DNA of 21,199 nt from Lachnospiraceae bacterium (GTDB lineage: Bacteria; Bacillota; Clostridia; Lachnospirales; Lachnospiraceae): NCBI GenBank assembly GCA_900768755.1, contig CAAGDV010000033.1:1-21199 (forward strand), read 5' to 3'. Below are positions 12,802-21,141 of the stretch, piece by piece. How positions within the stretch are numbered: the first letter of the stretch is position 1; every line of letters starts with the position of its first letter. The notes beneath the pieces are model-generated. The model made no database searches and was not told the DNA's origin. It saw only the letters and a program-made list of their open reading frames with translations. The position numbers and the translations under genes were made by a program.

Positions 12802-12937
12802 GGTAGTATACCTCCAAAATAAAAATATGCGGACAGAAAACTATCCGCATACATATATCACTAAGTCAATCTAAGCCATATATTAACCCGGGTCACGCGA
12901 TTGTGCCGAGGTGAGAGCGGATACTCTTCTTCACAAC
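12802..12937 (-). promoter_or_regulatory. L20-type leader of the infC operon
   Basis: About 136 bases separate the predicted transcription start from infC. The leader ends in a terminator hairpin (12816-12850). An upstream segment, TATCCGC on the minus strand (plus-strand 12917-12923), can pair over 7 bases with GCGGATA (12842-12848), the 5' arm of that terminator, forming an alternative antiterminator. In Bacillus the L20 protein controls infC-rpmI-rplT by attenuation in such a leader. Position, operon and mutually exclusive pairing match, but the L20-binding fold itself was not verified. Confidence 0.75.
12816..12850 (-). terminator. Attenuator terminator upstream of infC
   Basis: On the minus strand, ATGCGGATAG, loop TTTT, CTGTCCGCAT (10-bp stem with one G-U pair) and then ATTTTTATTTT. 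It lies directly before the infC ribosome site, so it acts inside the leader. Confidence 0.85.
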
Positions 12938-12943
12938 TTCTAC

Positions 12944-12972
12944 AATATATCATCACATTCTGCTGCTGTCAA
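12944..12972 (-). promoter_or_regulatory. Promoter of infC-rpmI-rplT
   Basis: On the minus strand, a perfect TTGACA (plus-strand 12967-12972), 17 bases, then TATATT (12944-12949). It is one of the two best promoters in the window, as expected for a ribosomal operon. Confidence 0.9.
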
Positions 12973-12990
12973 GATTTTTTTGCATAAATC

Positions 12991-13019
12991 TGTACAATAA
13001 TAGAAAAATATTGTATACT
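12991..13019 (+). promoter_or_regulatory. Promoter of degV
   Basis: TGTACA (12991-12996), 17 bases, TATACT (13014-13019). The -10 is good and the -35 matches four of six consensus bases. It is divergent from, and close to, the infC promoter. Confidence 0.55.
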
Positions 13020-13051
13020 AAACATTAATCGGAAATATTTGGAGGAAAATT

Positions 13052-13918
13052 ATGCGTAAATTTATTATTACAACTGACACTACTGCAGATTTACCCGCAG
13101 ATTTCTGCCGTGAGAACAGCATCGACATCCATCCTCTCTTCTATCGTTTTGACGATGATAAAGTGTACGGCGGAACCAGTTCACTCCCCAACGATGTGTT
13201 CTACCAAAGAATGCGCGACGGTGAGATGCCAACGACAATGGCGACCAACCCCGAGGATTCAAAGAACATCTTTGAGAAAAGAATCCTCGCCGGATATGAT
13301 ATTATTCATATAACCTTCTCATCTGCCTTAAGCAGTTCCTGCCAGAATACCATCATTGCAGCGCAGGAACTTTCGGAGCAGTATCCCGAGTGCCGCATAA
13401 CCGTAATCGACTCACTCGCCGCTTCGCTCGGAGAAGGACTTCTCGTATATTATGCCGTTCAGTACATGAAAGACGGACACAGCTATGACGAGGTTGTGCA
13501 GTACGTTGAAGACCTTAAGCTCCACGTATCGCACCAGTTTACGGTAGACAACCTCTTCCACCTCCAGCGCGGAGGCCGTATATCACGCGCTGCCGCCATC
13601 CTCGGAACAATCATCTCAATCAAGCCACTGCTTCATGTCGACGACCTTGGCAGACTCATACCAATCGGCAAAGTCCGCGGCCGCAAAAAATCTCTCGTGG
13701 CTCTGGTTGATGCGATGGTTGAGTCCATGGGCAATTACGATAACAGCACAGTCATGATAAGTCACGGCGACTGCCTCGCTGACGCTGAATATGTCGCGTC
13801 TTTGGTCAAAGAACGTACCAACGCCCAGAACATTGTCATCAATTACGTGTGCCCGACAATCGGCTCGCACTCAGGTCCCGGAACCGTGGCTCTGTTCTTT
13901 CTCGCCGACCACCGCTAG
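13052..13918 (+). CDS. DegV family fatty-acid-binding protein
   Basis: The 288-residue product has the full DegV length and hallmark segments: ITTDTTADLP near the N-terminus, ITFSSALSSSCQNT, VIDSLAASLGEG, FHLQRGGRIS and the C-terminal GSHSGPGTVALFF. DegV proteins hold a fatty acid between two alpha/beta domains. Related FakB proteins present fatty acids to the kinase FakA for incorporation into phospholipid. No FakA-like gene is seen here, so a FakB role is only possible. TTGGAGG precedes the ATG by a normal distance. It is a single gene with its own promoter and terminator. Confidence 0.93.
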   Translation: MRKFIITTDTTADLPADFCRENSIDIHPLFYRFDDDKVYGGTSSLPNDVFYQRMRDGEMPTTMATNPEDSKNIFEKRILAGYDIIHITFSSALSSSCQNTIIAAQELSEQYPECRITVIDSLAASLGEGLLVYYAVQYMKDGHSYDEVVQYVEDLKLHVSHQFTVDNLFHLQRGGRISRAAAILGTIISIKPLLHVDDLGRLIPIGKVRGRKKSLVALVDAMVESMGNYDNSTVMISHGDCLADAEYVASLVKERTNAQNIVINYVCPTIGSHSGPGTVALFFLADHR

Positions 13919-13953
13919 AATACCGGTTCAATATCATACTTAACTCTGTCGAT

Positions 13954-13987
13954 AACAGCTGTGCTCTGCACGGCTGTTTCTTTGTTA
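13954..13987 (+). terminator. Terminator of degV
   Basis: ACAGCTGTGC (13955-13964), loop TCT, GCACGGCTGT (13968-13977) form a 10-bp stem with one T-G pair, followed by TTCTTTGTT. The T-rich tail runs into the stop codon of the convergent GNAT gene. Confidence 0.85.
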
Positions 13988-14488
13988 TGCACTGCCAATC
14001 TCCTTCTCAAACACCACAAATCCGTCCACGCCCTGCGGACGCACATACTCACGATAATCCTCAAGCCCCTCAAATGCCTTGACAGAGCGTATCACGCCCT
14101 CATCATAGATTTTGTACTCCGTAGGCTCATATCCGCACGAGATATAGAAATCCTCCACATATCCGCCTGCGGAGCCCAAGGACACCCGCATTGCGCCGTA
14201 ATCCCTGACTGCCCGCTCGAATTCGGTCAAAAGCGCAGTGCCGTAGCCCATGTGCCAAAACTGCGCAACAATCGCTATTCCGTCAAGACAGAAAGATATT
14301 CCGTCCGGGCGCTGCCAGCCGTAGGCGATGCCTATAACCTGCCCGTCCTTAACGCAGCACACAAAAGCCTTGTGCCACAATGTCTCCTTGGACTTCACTG
14401 TATCAATATCGCTTCCGGGAAGATATTCGCACATAATACTGTAAAATGCTTCACGGTAATCGTCGTCAATCGTCGAAAAAAATATCAT
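13985..14488 (-). CDS. GNAT family N-acetyltransferase
   Basis: The 167-residue product has the GNAT fold. The acetyl-CoA-binding motif A is at about 68-87, with QFWHMGYG giving the Q/RxxGxG pattern (Q76 to G83), and DFYISCGYEP forms motif B. The N-terminal part (YLPGSD, KDGQVIGIAYGWQ) is a typical substrate-side sheet. The start overlaps the phosphofructokinase stop by ATGA (14485-14488), so the two genes are translationally coupled. The acceptor may be a small metabolite or a protein amine and cannot be told from sequence. Confidence 0.85.
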   Translation of the reverse strand: MIFFSTIDDDYREAFYSIMCEYLPGSDIDTVKSKETLWHKAFVCCVKDGQVIGIAYGWQRPDGISFCLDGIAIVAQFWHMGYGTALLTEFERAVRDYGAMRVSLGSAGGYVEDFYISCGYEPTEYKIYDEGVIRSVKAFEGLEDYREYVRPQGVDGFVVFEKEIGSA

Positions 14489-15699
14489 CTCAAAAGCTCC
14501 TCATGGATTTTGAAAAGACGAGGAATACCGTTGGTCTTTTTGATTGTTATATCGCCCTGGATAAGAGGGAGAAAATAGCGGCATGCCTGCTCGTTGACAT
14601 TGGTTCCGTCAGGTGTAATCCATTCCTTGGGGAAAGCCTTCTCTTCGTTGGCAACCTCTGACACAGGAACCGACACGATGTCGCACATATACGGCATATC
14701 GCTTATGCGCTTAAAAGCCATCATCCTGCCCGTTTCGCCGTTAAGGGCTGCTCGCACGGCGGCAGAGCCGATTGCAACCGACTCGTCGATGTCGGTTTTG
14801 GAGCAGATGTGTGAGGAGCAGCGCTGCATTACATTGAGTTCAATCGAGCGGACCTTGCAGCCTATTCTATCGCGGACCAGATTCTCCAACTGCTTGCCGA
14901 TTCCGGACAGATACTTGTGCCCGAAATTGTCCACAACATATTCCCTGTTATCTCCAAAAAGCTGGATTCCCTCGGACACTGCCACAATAACGGCTTTGTG
15001 TTTTGCCATCTCGCGCCGCACATCCGACAAAAAGCGCTCCGCATCAAAATCCCCCTCGGGAAGATATATAAGGTGCGGCGCAATCTCTCCGTTAGCACGC
15101 AGGACGCAGGTGGAAGCCGTAAGCCAGCCCGCATGCCTTCCCATGACCTCAATAATTGTAACCGACTGAATACTGTAAACACGGCTGTCGCACATAATCT
15201 CCTGCACCGTCGTCGCCACGTATTTGGCAGCCGAGCCAAAGCCCGGCGTGTGGTCGGTGATGCACAAATCGTTGTCGATGGTTTTGGGCACGCCGATTAT
15301 TCTGATGTCAATATTATGAGCCGCCGCGTACGAAGACAGCTTGTCAACGGTATCCATGGAATCGTTACCGCCGATGTAAAAGAACGCGCGTATATCATGT
15401 TTTGAAAAACAATCCATTATTTTTTTGTAAACTTCCTCGTCCGCGCTCACATCCGGCAGCTTATACCTGCATGAGCCTAACGCCGTGGACGGCGTCTGTT
15501 TAAGAAGCTCAATATCTTCATTGGTGCTTATATAACTCTTAAGGTCAATAAGATTGTCGTTAATTATTCCCTCAATTCCGTTGATTGAGCCAAAAACAGC
15601 ATCAATCTCCGGCGTCTTGAGCGCCTGTTCAAAAACTCCTACCAAAGATGCATTGATGGCACAAGTAGGACCACCTGACTGCGCAACTGCAATATTCAT
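14485..15699 (-). CDS. 6-phosphofructokinase, PPi-dependent type
   Basis: The 404-residue product phosphorylates fructose 6-phosphate to the 1,6-bisphosphate in glycolysis. The phosphate-donor loop is GGNDS (110-114) with Asp at 113 where ATP-dependent enzymes have Gly, and the next motif is PKTIDND (138-144) with Lys at 139. This Asp/Lys pair marks pyrophosphate-dependent enzymes and makes the reaction reversible. GFGSAAKY, EVMGRHAGWL and the C-terminal sugar-phosphate residues are present. GGAG about 8 bases before the ATG supports the start. It is followed without a gap by the GNAT gene. It lies 137 bases after the LCP gene, with a hairpin between them. Donor specificity is inferred from the two residues. 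Confidence 0.93.
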   Translation of the reverse strand: MNIAVAQSGGPTCAINASLVGVFEQALKTPEIDAVFGSINGIEGIINDNLIDLKSYISTNEDIELLKQTPSTALGSCRYKLPDVSADEEVYKKIMDCFSKHDIRAFFYIGGNDSMDTVDKLSSYAAAHNIDIRIIGVPKTIDNDLCITDHTPGFGSAAKYVATTVQEIMCDSRVYSIQSVTIIEVMGRHAGWLTASTCVLRANGEIAPHLIYLPEGDFDAERFLSDVRREMAKHKAVIVAVSEGIQLFGDNREYVVDNFGHKYLSGIGKQLENLVRDRIGCKVRSIELNVMQRCSSHICSKTDIDESVAIGSAAVRAALNGETGRMMAFKRISDMPYMCDIVSVPVSEVANEEKAFPKEWITPDGTNVNEQACRYFLPLIQGDITIKKTNGIPRLFKIHEELLR

Positions 15700-15796
15700 A
15701 GCATTGTCTCCTAGATTATTGATTTTTTATTTTATCATGCACATCTATATCTGCGCCGAGCTGAAAGCAGAATATAGTTCATTATTATTCCCCGAC

Positions 15797-15829
15797 AAAA
15801 GAAAGCCCGCAGATTACTGGTCCACGGGC
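15797..15829 (-). terminator. Probable terminator of the LCP gene
   Basis: On the minus strand, GCCCGT (plus-strand 15824-15829) pairs with GCGGGC (15805-15810) around a 13-base loop, followed by TTTCTTTT. The stem is short but GC-rich. It lies directly after the LCP stop codon and before the phosphofructokinase gene. Confidence 0.55.
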
Positions 15830-15836
15830 AATCCAT

Positions 15837-17375
15837 CTATTTTTTTAAAACTTCATTATTCAGAATCGCATTGAAATACTTCTTCGCCTGATTAACCGTA
15901 TCCTGATTAGGAACCATCATGTAAGTGTTAAATCCAAGCGCATAGCTCTTAAGATTCGCACCCGTTCCGTCAACCGCGTAATTGACCACGTAAAATGGCT
16001 GCATGTCGTTAAGCTGCATTCTGACAATCTCAGCAATCTTATCATAGCTCATGCTTGTCACCATACAGTCTGTTATGGCGTTAAGAATGGAAGTATAATT
16101 AGCAAGTGCCTCCGGCTTGCTGAGCTTAGAAATCATCGCATTAATCACCGCCATCTGGTTAATACCGCGCGCTCTGTCGCCACTGGGAAGATGCTTGCGC
16201 TCTCTTGCAAAGGATAGCGCATCTGCGCCATTTAAATCAATATATCCTTTACTAAAATGCTTTCCGTCAATTGTATCAAATTCATATGCCGAGTACACGG
16301 TAATACCGCCAAGTGCATCAATTATCTTAGTGAAACCGGTAAAATTGAGTCTCACATAGTAATCAATATTAATCCCGTAAAGATTCTCCAATGTATCAAT
16401 TGATGCCTGAACGCCCTTGGTTCCCGCATGCGTAAGCTTATCGTAATTGTAATCATACACCGGAATCTGCACATAGAAGTCCCTCGGAGTATTAATCATA
16501 ACTACCTCATGGGTATTCATATTGACAGTAAGTATAATATTGACATCACTGTTTCTTGTCTCATTCGGTGAACCGTACACATCTATTCCGCTGACATATA
16601 TGGTGAATATCTTATTATCAGCCGGCTGCACAACGGGATCTGTGGGATTCTGTTCACCGGAAGGATTCTCCTCTCCGGAAGGGTTATCATTATCCTTGGT
16701 CGGAACCTGAATCTCTATATCCTCCGTCCACACAACACGGATAATCGCAGAAAGCTCCTCAAACCCTTCAATGCCCTCCAAAAGTGCAATATACGACTCA
16801 TTAACCAGAAGAGCGTCTACCTCATCATTGGAAAGCGCCTCAAACATCGTAGCCGCATCATTGTACTCAGCCGGTTCAATCGTCTTACCAAACGCCTCTC
16901 CAAGCTTGTCCAAAGCTATAGAGATTGCTTCTATACTGTGATCCTTTATAATTGCAAACCTATAATCTGACATATCGGTAACATCATTAGCGGGATCATC
17001 TGCCCTGACGTATAATGCAATCTTATCAATCTGCGTATCAGTACCCGATATTCCCGTAAGAGCCTTGCGCGTAATGTTAATATATACACTTGCCGTAATC
17101 ATTACAATTGTCAAAAGAAGAGAGATAACCTTAAATATAATACCCGGAATCTTCCACCTCTGCATAAATGCAATAAACCCACCGACAAGAAGCACATATC
17201 CGATACCCAATCCGATAAATACCCTGCTGAATATCTTAAGAGATGCTATGTTGGCTACAAGGACAATACCGCTCACAATTAACAATGCGGCAAGAAAAAA
17301 GCCTGTATACAGCAACACTCTGTTAGCAAACTTGTTATTTTTTTTCTTTGCTTTTTTACTATTCTTCTTATCCAT
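15837..17375 (-). CDS. LytR-CpsA-Psr (LCP) family protein with an additional solute-binding-like domain
   Basis: The 512-residue product is a membrane-bound ligase of the type that attaches glycopolymers (teichoic acid, capsule) to peptidoglycan. The order is: basic N-terminus, three membrane helices (about 19-42, 51-71, 77-99), an extracellular domain (about 115-222) resembling half of a type 2 periplasmic solute-binding protein, a Pro/Gly-rich linker (224-252) with NPSGE twice, then the LCP domain from 256. LCP signatures are present: R274 and D277 in TRNSDVN, TPRDF (R298), GADALSFARER and GDRARGINQM. The ribosome site is weak (GAAAG). It has its own promoter at 17445-17473. The solute-binding-like call is based on pattern and is less certain. 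Confidence 0.88.
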   Translation of the reverse strand: MDKKNSKKAKKKNNKFANRVLLYTGFFLAALLIVSGIVLVANIASLKIFSRVFIGLGIGYVLLVGGFIAFMQRWKIPGIIFKVISLLLTIVMITASVYINITRKALTGISGTDTQIDKIALYVRADDPANDVTDMSDYRFAIIKDHSIEAISIALDKLGEAFGKTIEPAEYNDAATMFEALSNDEVDALLVNESYIALLEGIEGFEELSAIIRVVWTEDIEIQVPTKDNDNPSGEENPSGEQNPTDPVVQPADNKIFTIYVSGIDVYGSPNETRNSDVNIILTVNMNTHEVVMINTPRDFYVQIPVYDYNYDKLTHAGTKGVQASIDTLENLYGINIDYYVRLNFTGFTKIIDALGGITVYSAYEFDTIDGKHFSKGYIDLNGADALSFARERKHLPSGDRARGINQMAVINAMISKLSKPEALANYTSILNAITDCMVTSMSYDKIAEIVRMQLNDMQPFYVVNYAVDGTGANLKSYALGFNTYMMVPNQDTVNQAKKYFNAILNNEVLKK

Positions 17376-17444
17376 TATACTTTCACATCACTTCTATTTT
17401 CATTTTTAAAAATAATCAAATCTGACTTTCTGTTTCTTTGAAAA

Positions 17445-17473
17445 AGTATATTAAAAACTCACACTACTGTCAA
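17445..17473 (-). promoter_or_regulatory. Promoter of the LCP gene
   Basis: On the minus strand, TTGACA (plus-strand 17468-17473), 17 bases, TATACT (17445-17450), nearly perfect consensus. It is 70 bases upstream of the LCP start and 70 bases after fucU ends. Confidence 0.88.
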
Positions 17474-17541
17474 TATCCAAATTATCCTTAAGCTTCCACA
17501 TATTGCAAGAAACTTTTTAAATTATAATAATCTTCTACGAA

Positions 17542-17982
17542 TTAAAGAACAACTCCTTTGGTTAAAATCAAATTTCCGTACTGTCGTTCTTCACCTGTCT
17601 GAATTACCAGATATGCATTTTGTGCCTGTTGATAGAATTCGAAACGCTCCACCTTTGTCAACTCCAGACTAGGATATTCGCAGGAGAGAATTTCTTTATA
17701 CTCCTGCCATACGACTGGCATTGCCATCCCCCTCGCCTTGTCAGAGTCCGTCAGTTCCATAACCTTGGCCGCATCATCCGAATAGTTAACATCAACCGGA
17801 AAAATATCGACTATTGCTTCCAACATTTGTGATGATGTTATTCCGGGACAACGTATCAGCCTCTTCGCAACAGTTTCCGCAGGAAAGTTTGCATCCGCAA
17901 TCACAAGAATATCACCGTGTCCCATATCACATAACGCTTTTAGTATATCTCCCGTTAATAATTTATGTATTCCCTTTAACAT
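17542..17982 (-). CDS. fucU: L-fucose mutarotase FucU (RbsD/FucU family)
   Basis: The enzyme interconverts the alpha and beta anomers of L-fucose. The 146-residue product starts MLKGIHKLLTGDILKAL and contains the catalytic-histidine region MGHGDILVIADANFP, both classic for RbsD/FucU; FucU is favoured over RbsD by this start and by its neighbour. The ATG at 17982 is preferred because GGGAGG lies 7 bases before it; the ATG at 17997 has no ribosome site. It overlaps the FKP stop by 7 bases (17976-17982), so it is co-translated with FKP. Supplying the right anomer to the fucokinase is the obvious role, though this is inferred from context. Confidence 0.93.
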   Translation of the reverse strand: MLKGIHKLLTGDILKALCDMGHGDILVIADANFPAETVAKRLIRCPGITSSQMLEAIVDIFPVDVNYSDDAAKVMELTDSDKARGMAMPVVWQEYKEILSCEYPSLELTKVERFEFYQQAQNAYLVIQTGEERQYGNLILTKGVVL

Positions 17983-20900
17983 AGGCTTGCCTCCCATACA
18001 TCAATATCGCTGTCCTGAAACACATCCTTAAGACGTCTGTGCACTTGTTCTTTACTAACACCCTTCTTTAACACTGCCTGAAGGAATCCTCCACCTCCGG
18101 CGCCGCATACCAGACGTCCGTCTATCAGGTCATCAATACTTGCAAAAATCTGGTCAATCAAGGTATTGGTGCTTCCTGAATCAACCGCCTTAGACAATTC
18201 CCAATGATATTCCAAAAGCTTTGCAAAATCATCAATATGGCCACGCTCCAGCTCAAATTTCATAAGCGCCGCAACTCTTTGTATCTCGTTCAATGCATAC
18301 AACGACTCAGGCTCATTCCCTACGTATCTTCCAACAACATCTCGCAAAAGATTCCTTGCCAGACGCCTCTGTCCGGTGTAAATCAAAATAAAACGCTCGT
18401 TCAATTCTGCTAATGCTTCTTCGGGAATCTCTATATGCTCGACCTTAATCTGCTGATTAACTCCCGGCATGGTAGTGATATATTTTATTCCGTTACTTAA
18501 TCCTCCAACCTGATCCTGCCATCCGCCACCGGTAGCCATAATCTGTTCCATACAAAGCACATAACTGTACAAATCAGCCTCCGTATATGAAATTCCTAAG
18601 AATTCCAATAAAGCTTTTACACAGGCTCCGGAAAGAATACTGCTCGTACCCAAACCGCTTCCCTTAGGGACATTGGATACCTCCGAATTCATTTTAAAAC
18701 CTCCGCCAAGGCGAGTCAGAATCTCTTCCAAATTGCCGCCTGCATTTGGAATAATTCCGCAGGCAAGCAACGCTGCTTTCTGAAGAGCGAACGAGTCAAA
18801 CGGATTGCCGGTCTGTTGCAATGGTTCAATACGGTCAAACTCACCGTATACATCCATGTCACAACTCTCGAAAATAATCTTACGTTCTTCCAATCTCTCC
18901 AATGTCACCTCTACAGGCAGCTCCCCATTAAGGAGAATAGCGGCATTCAAAACAGTTCCACCATGTTCATTACAGTATGGTGGCGTATCGCTCCATCCTC
19001 CTCCCCAGTTAACACGAAGTGGCAGATTTACCGTGTGTCTATCCTTCACAATTCGGCAATTCTCATTATAGCGAAGCATGTCAATTGCACTATTTAGTAT
19101 TGTTTTACGGATAGTTTTAAAACATTCGTCAATGTACACATTACTCTCTGAACCTTCCAAATTCACTCCGATATAATAATTTAATCTCATGGTCTCGCTA
19201 TAATCAGAGTTCTCTAATCTGTCTTCCAACCATTCTCTTTGAATTTTGGTTAATTCTTTTCCACGGAGAATATTAACGCACTCTTTTGCCGGAATACCTT
19301 CCTGAATCATTTGAGCCAGTCGGTTCATACGCACTAATTCCTGCATTCTCTTATCCCATGCAATAATTGCATCAACATCTGCATCTGCAAACCCTGAAAA
19401 CAAGCTCTTACGTTCAGCATTTTCCCAAGATTCCACATCTCCTGTTCCGTTTGCCAATGCATATACATTCAATGCTGCCTTTACCGCATTCTGAATATTA
19501 TCACAGGCCGGATAAATATTAGCATTCCAGATATAGTGTTCTTCGCTATCCCAGACAGCCTCTGCATCAATATTATTTCTCTTCAGAAAATCCTGCAAAG
19601 AACTGCCCAAAAAACTTGCGTTATCCTCTAACTTCTCCTTCGGATTGTCGTTTACGCCATAAATACGCACAACAAAACGACCATCCTTCTGCTTCAATCC
19701 ATGAAGTACTACATTGGACGGAACGACCTCGTTCTGAATATCAACATAAGACAATACTACATTGTCTCCTACTACGGCATTGTCATGAACATAACTGACT
19801 TCAAGGTAACATCCACTACCAACTTTGGCATTATCAGACAGCACACTATTATATCCGGCAACATCCCCGTCAATACTGCTGCATACCTGCCGACTCCAAT
19901 CCAGGACCTCATAATCACTAATGCCCTTAGACATAAGATGAAGTATTTCTTTTGTGGTTCCAAAATGTATAAATTTCGCCGGAGCCAATCTTAATAATTT
20001 CATACGATACGGGCGAAGTGCATTCCATACTGCAGTTCTCGCCTCTGTAAGTTCATCACAATATTTTCCTTCCGGCTTTTCACTATAAAAATCCTCCAGA
20101 GTAGAATCCGTTGCCAGAGGATACAGAAAGTCTCCATAAAGAGATAAACGCACTGTCTCATTTACAAAATGTCGATACAGTTCTTCACTGAACACGCCAT
20201 CTTTTGAAATAAGTCCGTACAAAGAGCTCAACATCTCAGGCGAAAAAATAACAGCACCTGTATCAATGTCTATTGCTCCTTTTTCATTTACCGCACCACA
20301 AGCTGTTAAGGACTCTACTGACTGTTTATGTAAAAACCGTCTCACATTTCCGTCTTTTCCACGCAGAAACACCCCGTGGTTCTTACCGGTCTGTACATCT
20401 TCCTTAAAAGAAATTGCCGCAGCACCTTTGCCGGAATAATCAATCTGCAACGGATTAAATAACAACAACACATCACCTGATATTAACAGCATTCCTTCAT
20501 GAATACGTGCAGGCACAGACGACAGTGCAATTAAGAACTCATCAAACAAAGTAGATGTTCGACCGTTGGGCAACTCATGCGGCACAGGTGAAAAGAGTTT
20601 TCCCAATGCGGAATATTGAGGCACGCGCTTGCTGTCACCACCGCTGTGGATAACAAGAATGCGCTTATTCGAAAAAAGTTCTTCTGCATCATTCTCATTA
20701 ACACGAAGTTGTTCTGCAATGTATCGAATAACTCCCAGCGTCGCACCACCGGAACCTACTCTCTTTCCGTCCGGGTCCGGAATCACCGCAAAATGAGTCT
20801 GCTTCGGCAATAATCCCAGTTCCTGCCTCTCTGATATCTGAGCCCGGAAGCCTTCTGCCTGCTGCTCGTTAGATGCTGTGAGAATAATATAATCCCAGCA

Positions 20901-20990
20901 GGCAAATGTTGGATTAGTCAGGGAGCGGTTGTAATCATCCCAAACATCTTTATATGATTGTGTTAAAAAAATGTTGGACTGTGTCGTCAT
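17976..20990 (-). CDS. fkp: Bifunctional L-fucokinase / GDP-L-fucose pyrophosphorylase (FKP)
   Basis: The enzyme converts L-fucose to fucose 1-phosphate (ATP) and then to GDP-L-fucose (GTP). The 1004-residue product has both halves, slightly longer than the 949-residue Bacteroides enzyme. The N-terminal pyrophosphorylase has GSGGATLG (79-86) and HSGGDSKRVPQYSALGK (115-131), followed by a beta-helix-like region (375-430). The C-terminal GHMP kinase has NWGGGWSDTPP (661-671), PKGSGLGTSS (775-784), GGGWQDQVGG (821-830) and CGAGGGGF (962-969). The only usable ATG is at 20990; the nearest AGGAG is about 16 bases away, so initiation may be weak. By eye the gene looks more AT-rich than the lar operon. 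GDP-fucose would feed surface glycan or protein fucosylation. No fucosyltransferase is in the window. Confidence 0.93.
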   Translation of the reverse strand: MTTQSNIFLTQSYKDVWDDYNRSLTNPTFACWDYIILTASNEQQAEGFRAQISERQELGLLPKQTHFAVIPDPDGKRVGSGGATLGVIRYIAEQLRVNENDAEELFSNKRILVIHSGGDSKRVPQYSALGKLFSPVPHELPNGRTSTLFDEFLIALSSVPARIHEGMLLISGDVLLLFNPLQIDYSGKGAAAISFKEDVQTGKNHGVFLRGKDGNVRRFLHKQSVESLTACGAVNEKGAIDIDTGAVIFSPEMLSSLYGLISKDGVFSEELYRHFVNETVRLSLYGDFLYPLATDSTLEDFYSEKPEGKYCDELTEARTAVWNALRPYRMKLLRLAPAKFIHFGTTKEILHLMSKGISDYEVLDWSRQVCSSIDGDVAGYNSVLSDNAKVGSGCYLEVSYVHDNAVVGDNVVLSYVDIQNEVVPSNVVLHGLKQKDGRFVVRIYGVNDNPKEKLEDNASFLGSSLQDFLKRNNIDAEAVWDSEEHYIWNANIYPACDNIQNAVKAALNVYALANGTGDVESWENAERKSLFSGFADADVDAIIAWDKRMQELVRMNRLAQMIQEGIPAKECVNILRGKELTKIQREWLEDRLENSDYSETMRLNYYIGVNLEGSESNVYIDECFKTIRKTILNSAIDMLRYNENCRIVKDRHTVNLPLRVNWGGGWSDTPPYCNEHGGTVLNAAILLNGELPVEVTLERLEERKIIFESCDMDVYGEFDRIEPLQQTGNPFDSFALQKAALLACGIIPNAGGNLEEILTRLGGGFKMNSEVSNVPKGSGLGTSSILSGACVKALLEFLGISYTEADLYSYVLCMEQIMATGGGWQDQVGGLSNGIKYITTMPGVNQQIKVEHIEIPEEALAELNERFILIYTGQRRLARNLLRDVVGRYVGNEPESLYALNEIQRVAALMKFELERGHIDDFAKLLEYHWELSKAVDSGSTNTLIDQIFASIDDLIDGRLVCGAGGGGFLQAVLKKGVSKEQVHRRLKDVFQDSDIDVWEASLC

Positions 20991-21026
20991 ATCTGTTCTT
21001 TATAATCTCCTGTTAATATTAGAATT

Positions 21027-21035
21027 ATTGTACCA
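21027..21035 (-). promoter_or_regulatory. Candidate extended -10 promoter of fkp-fucU
   Basis: On the minus strand, TGGTACAAT (plus-strand 21027-21035) matches the extended -10 form, about 37 bases before the fkp start. No clear -35 box is visible at 17 bases. Confidence 0.5.
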
Positions 21036-21093
21036 CATAAGTTTCGGAAAAGCGAGTATATACTTCAGTTTGTTAGTATCTAAAACTTGCTTA

Positions 21094-21141
21094 AGTTAAT
21101 TCCACCGCCCGCTTATGCGGTGGAATTAACTCCTGCATAAG
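21094..21141. promoter_or_regulatory. Perfect 15-bp inverted repeat upstream of fkp, overlapping a second one
   Basis: AGTTAATTCCACCGC (21094-21108) and its exact complement (21117-21131) flank an 8-base loop. CTTATGC (21112-21118) and GCATAAG (21135-21141) form a competing 7-bp repeat that uses part of the loop and second arm. No T-run of four or more follows directly on either strand (minus-strand GTTTTAG lies about ten bases away), so a plain terminator is not clear. It could be an operator, a leader switch, or the end of a gene beyond the window. Nothing else is recognised in 21036-21199. Confidence 0.6.

Noticed and set aside
14594..15405. Plus-strand open frames of 191 and 162 codons opposite the phosphofructokinase gene
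   Set aside because: They are antisense to a gene with complete catalytic motifs and show no motif or ribosome site.
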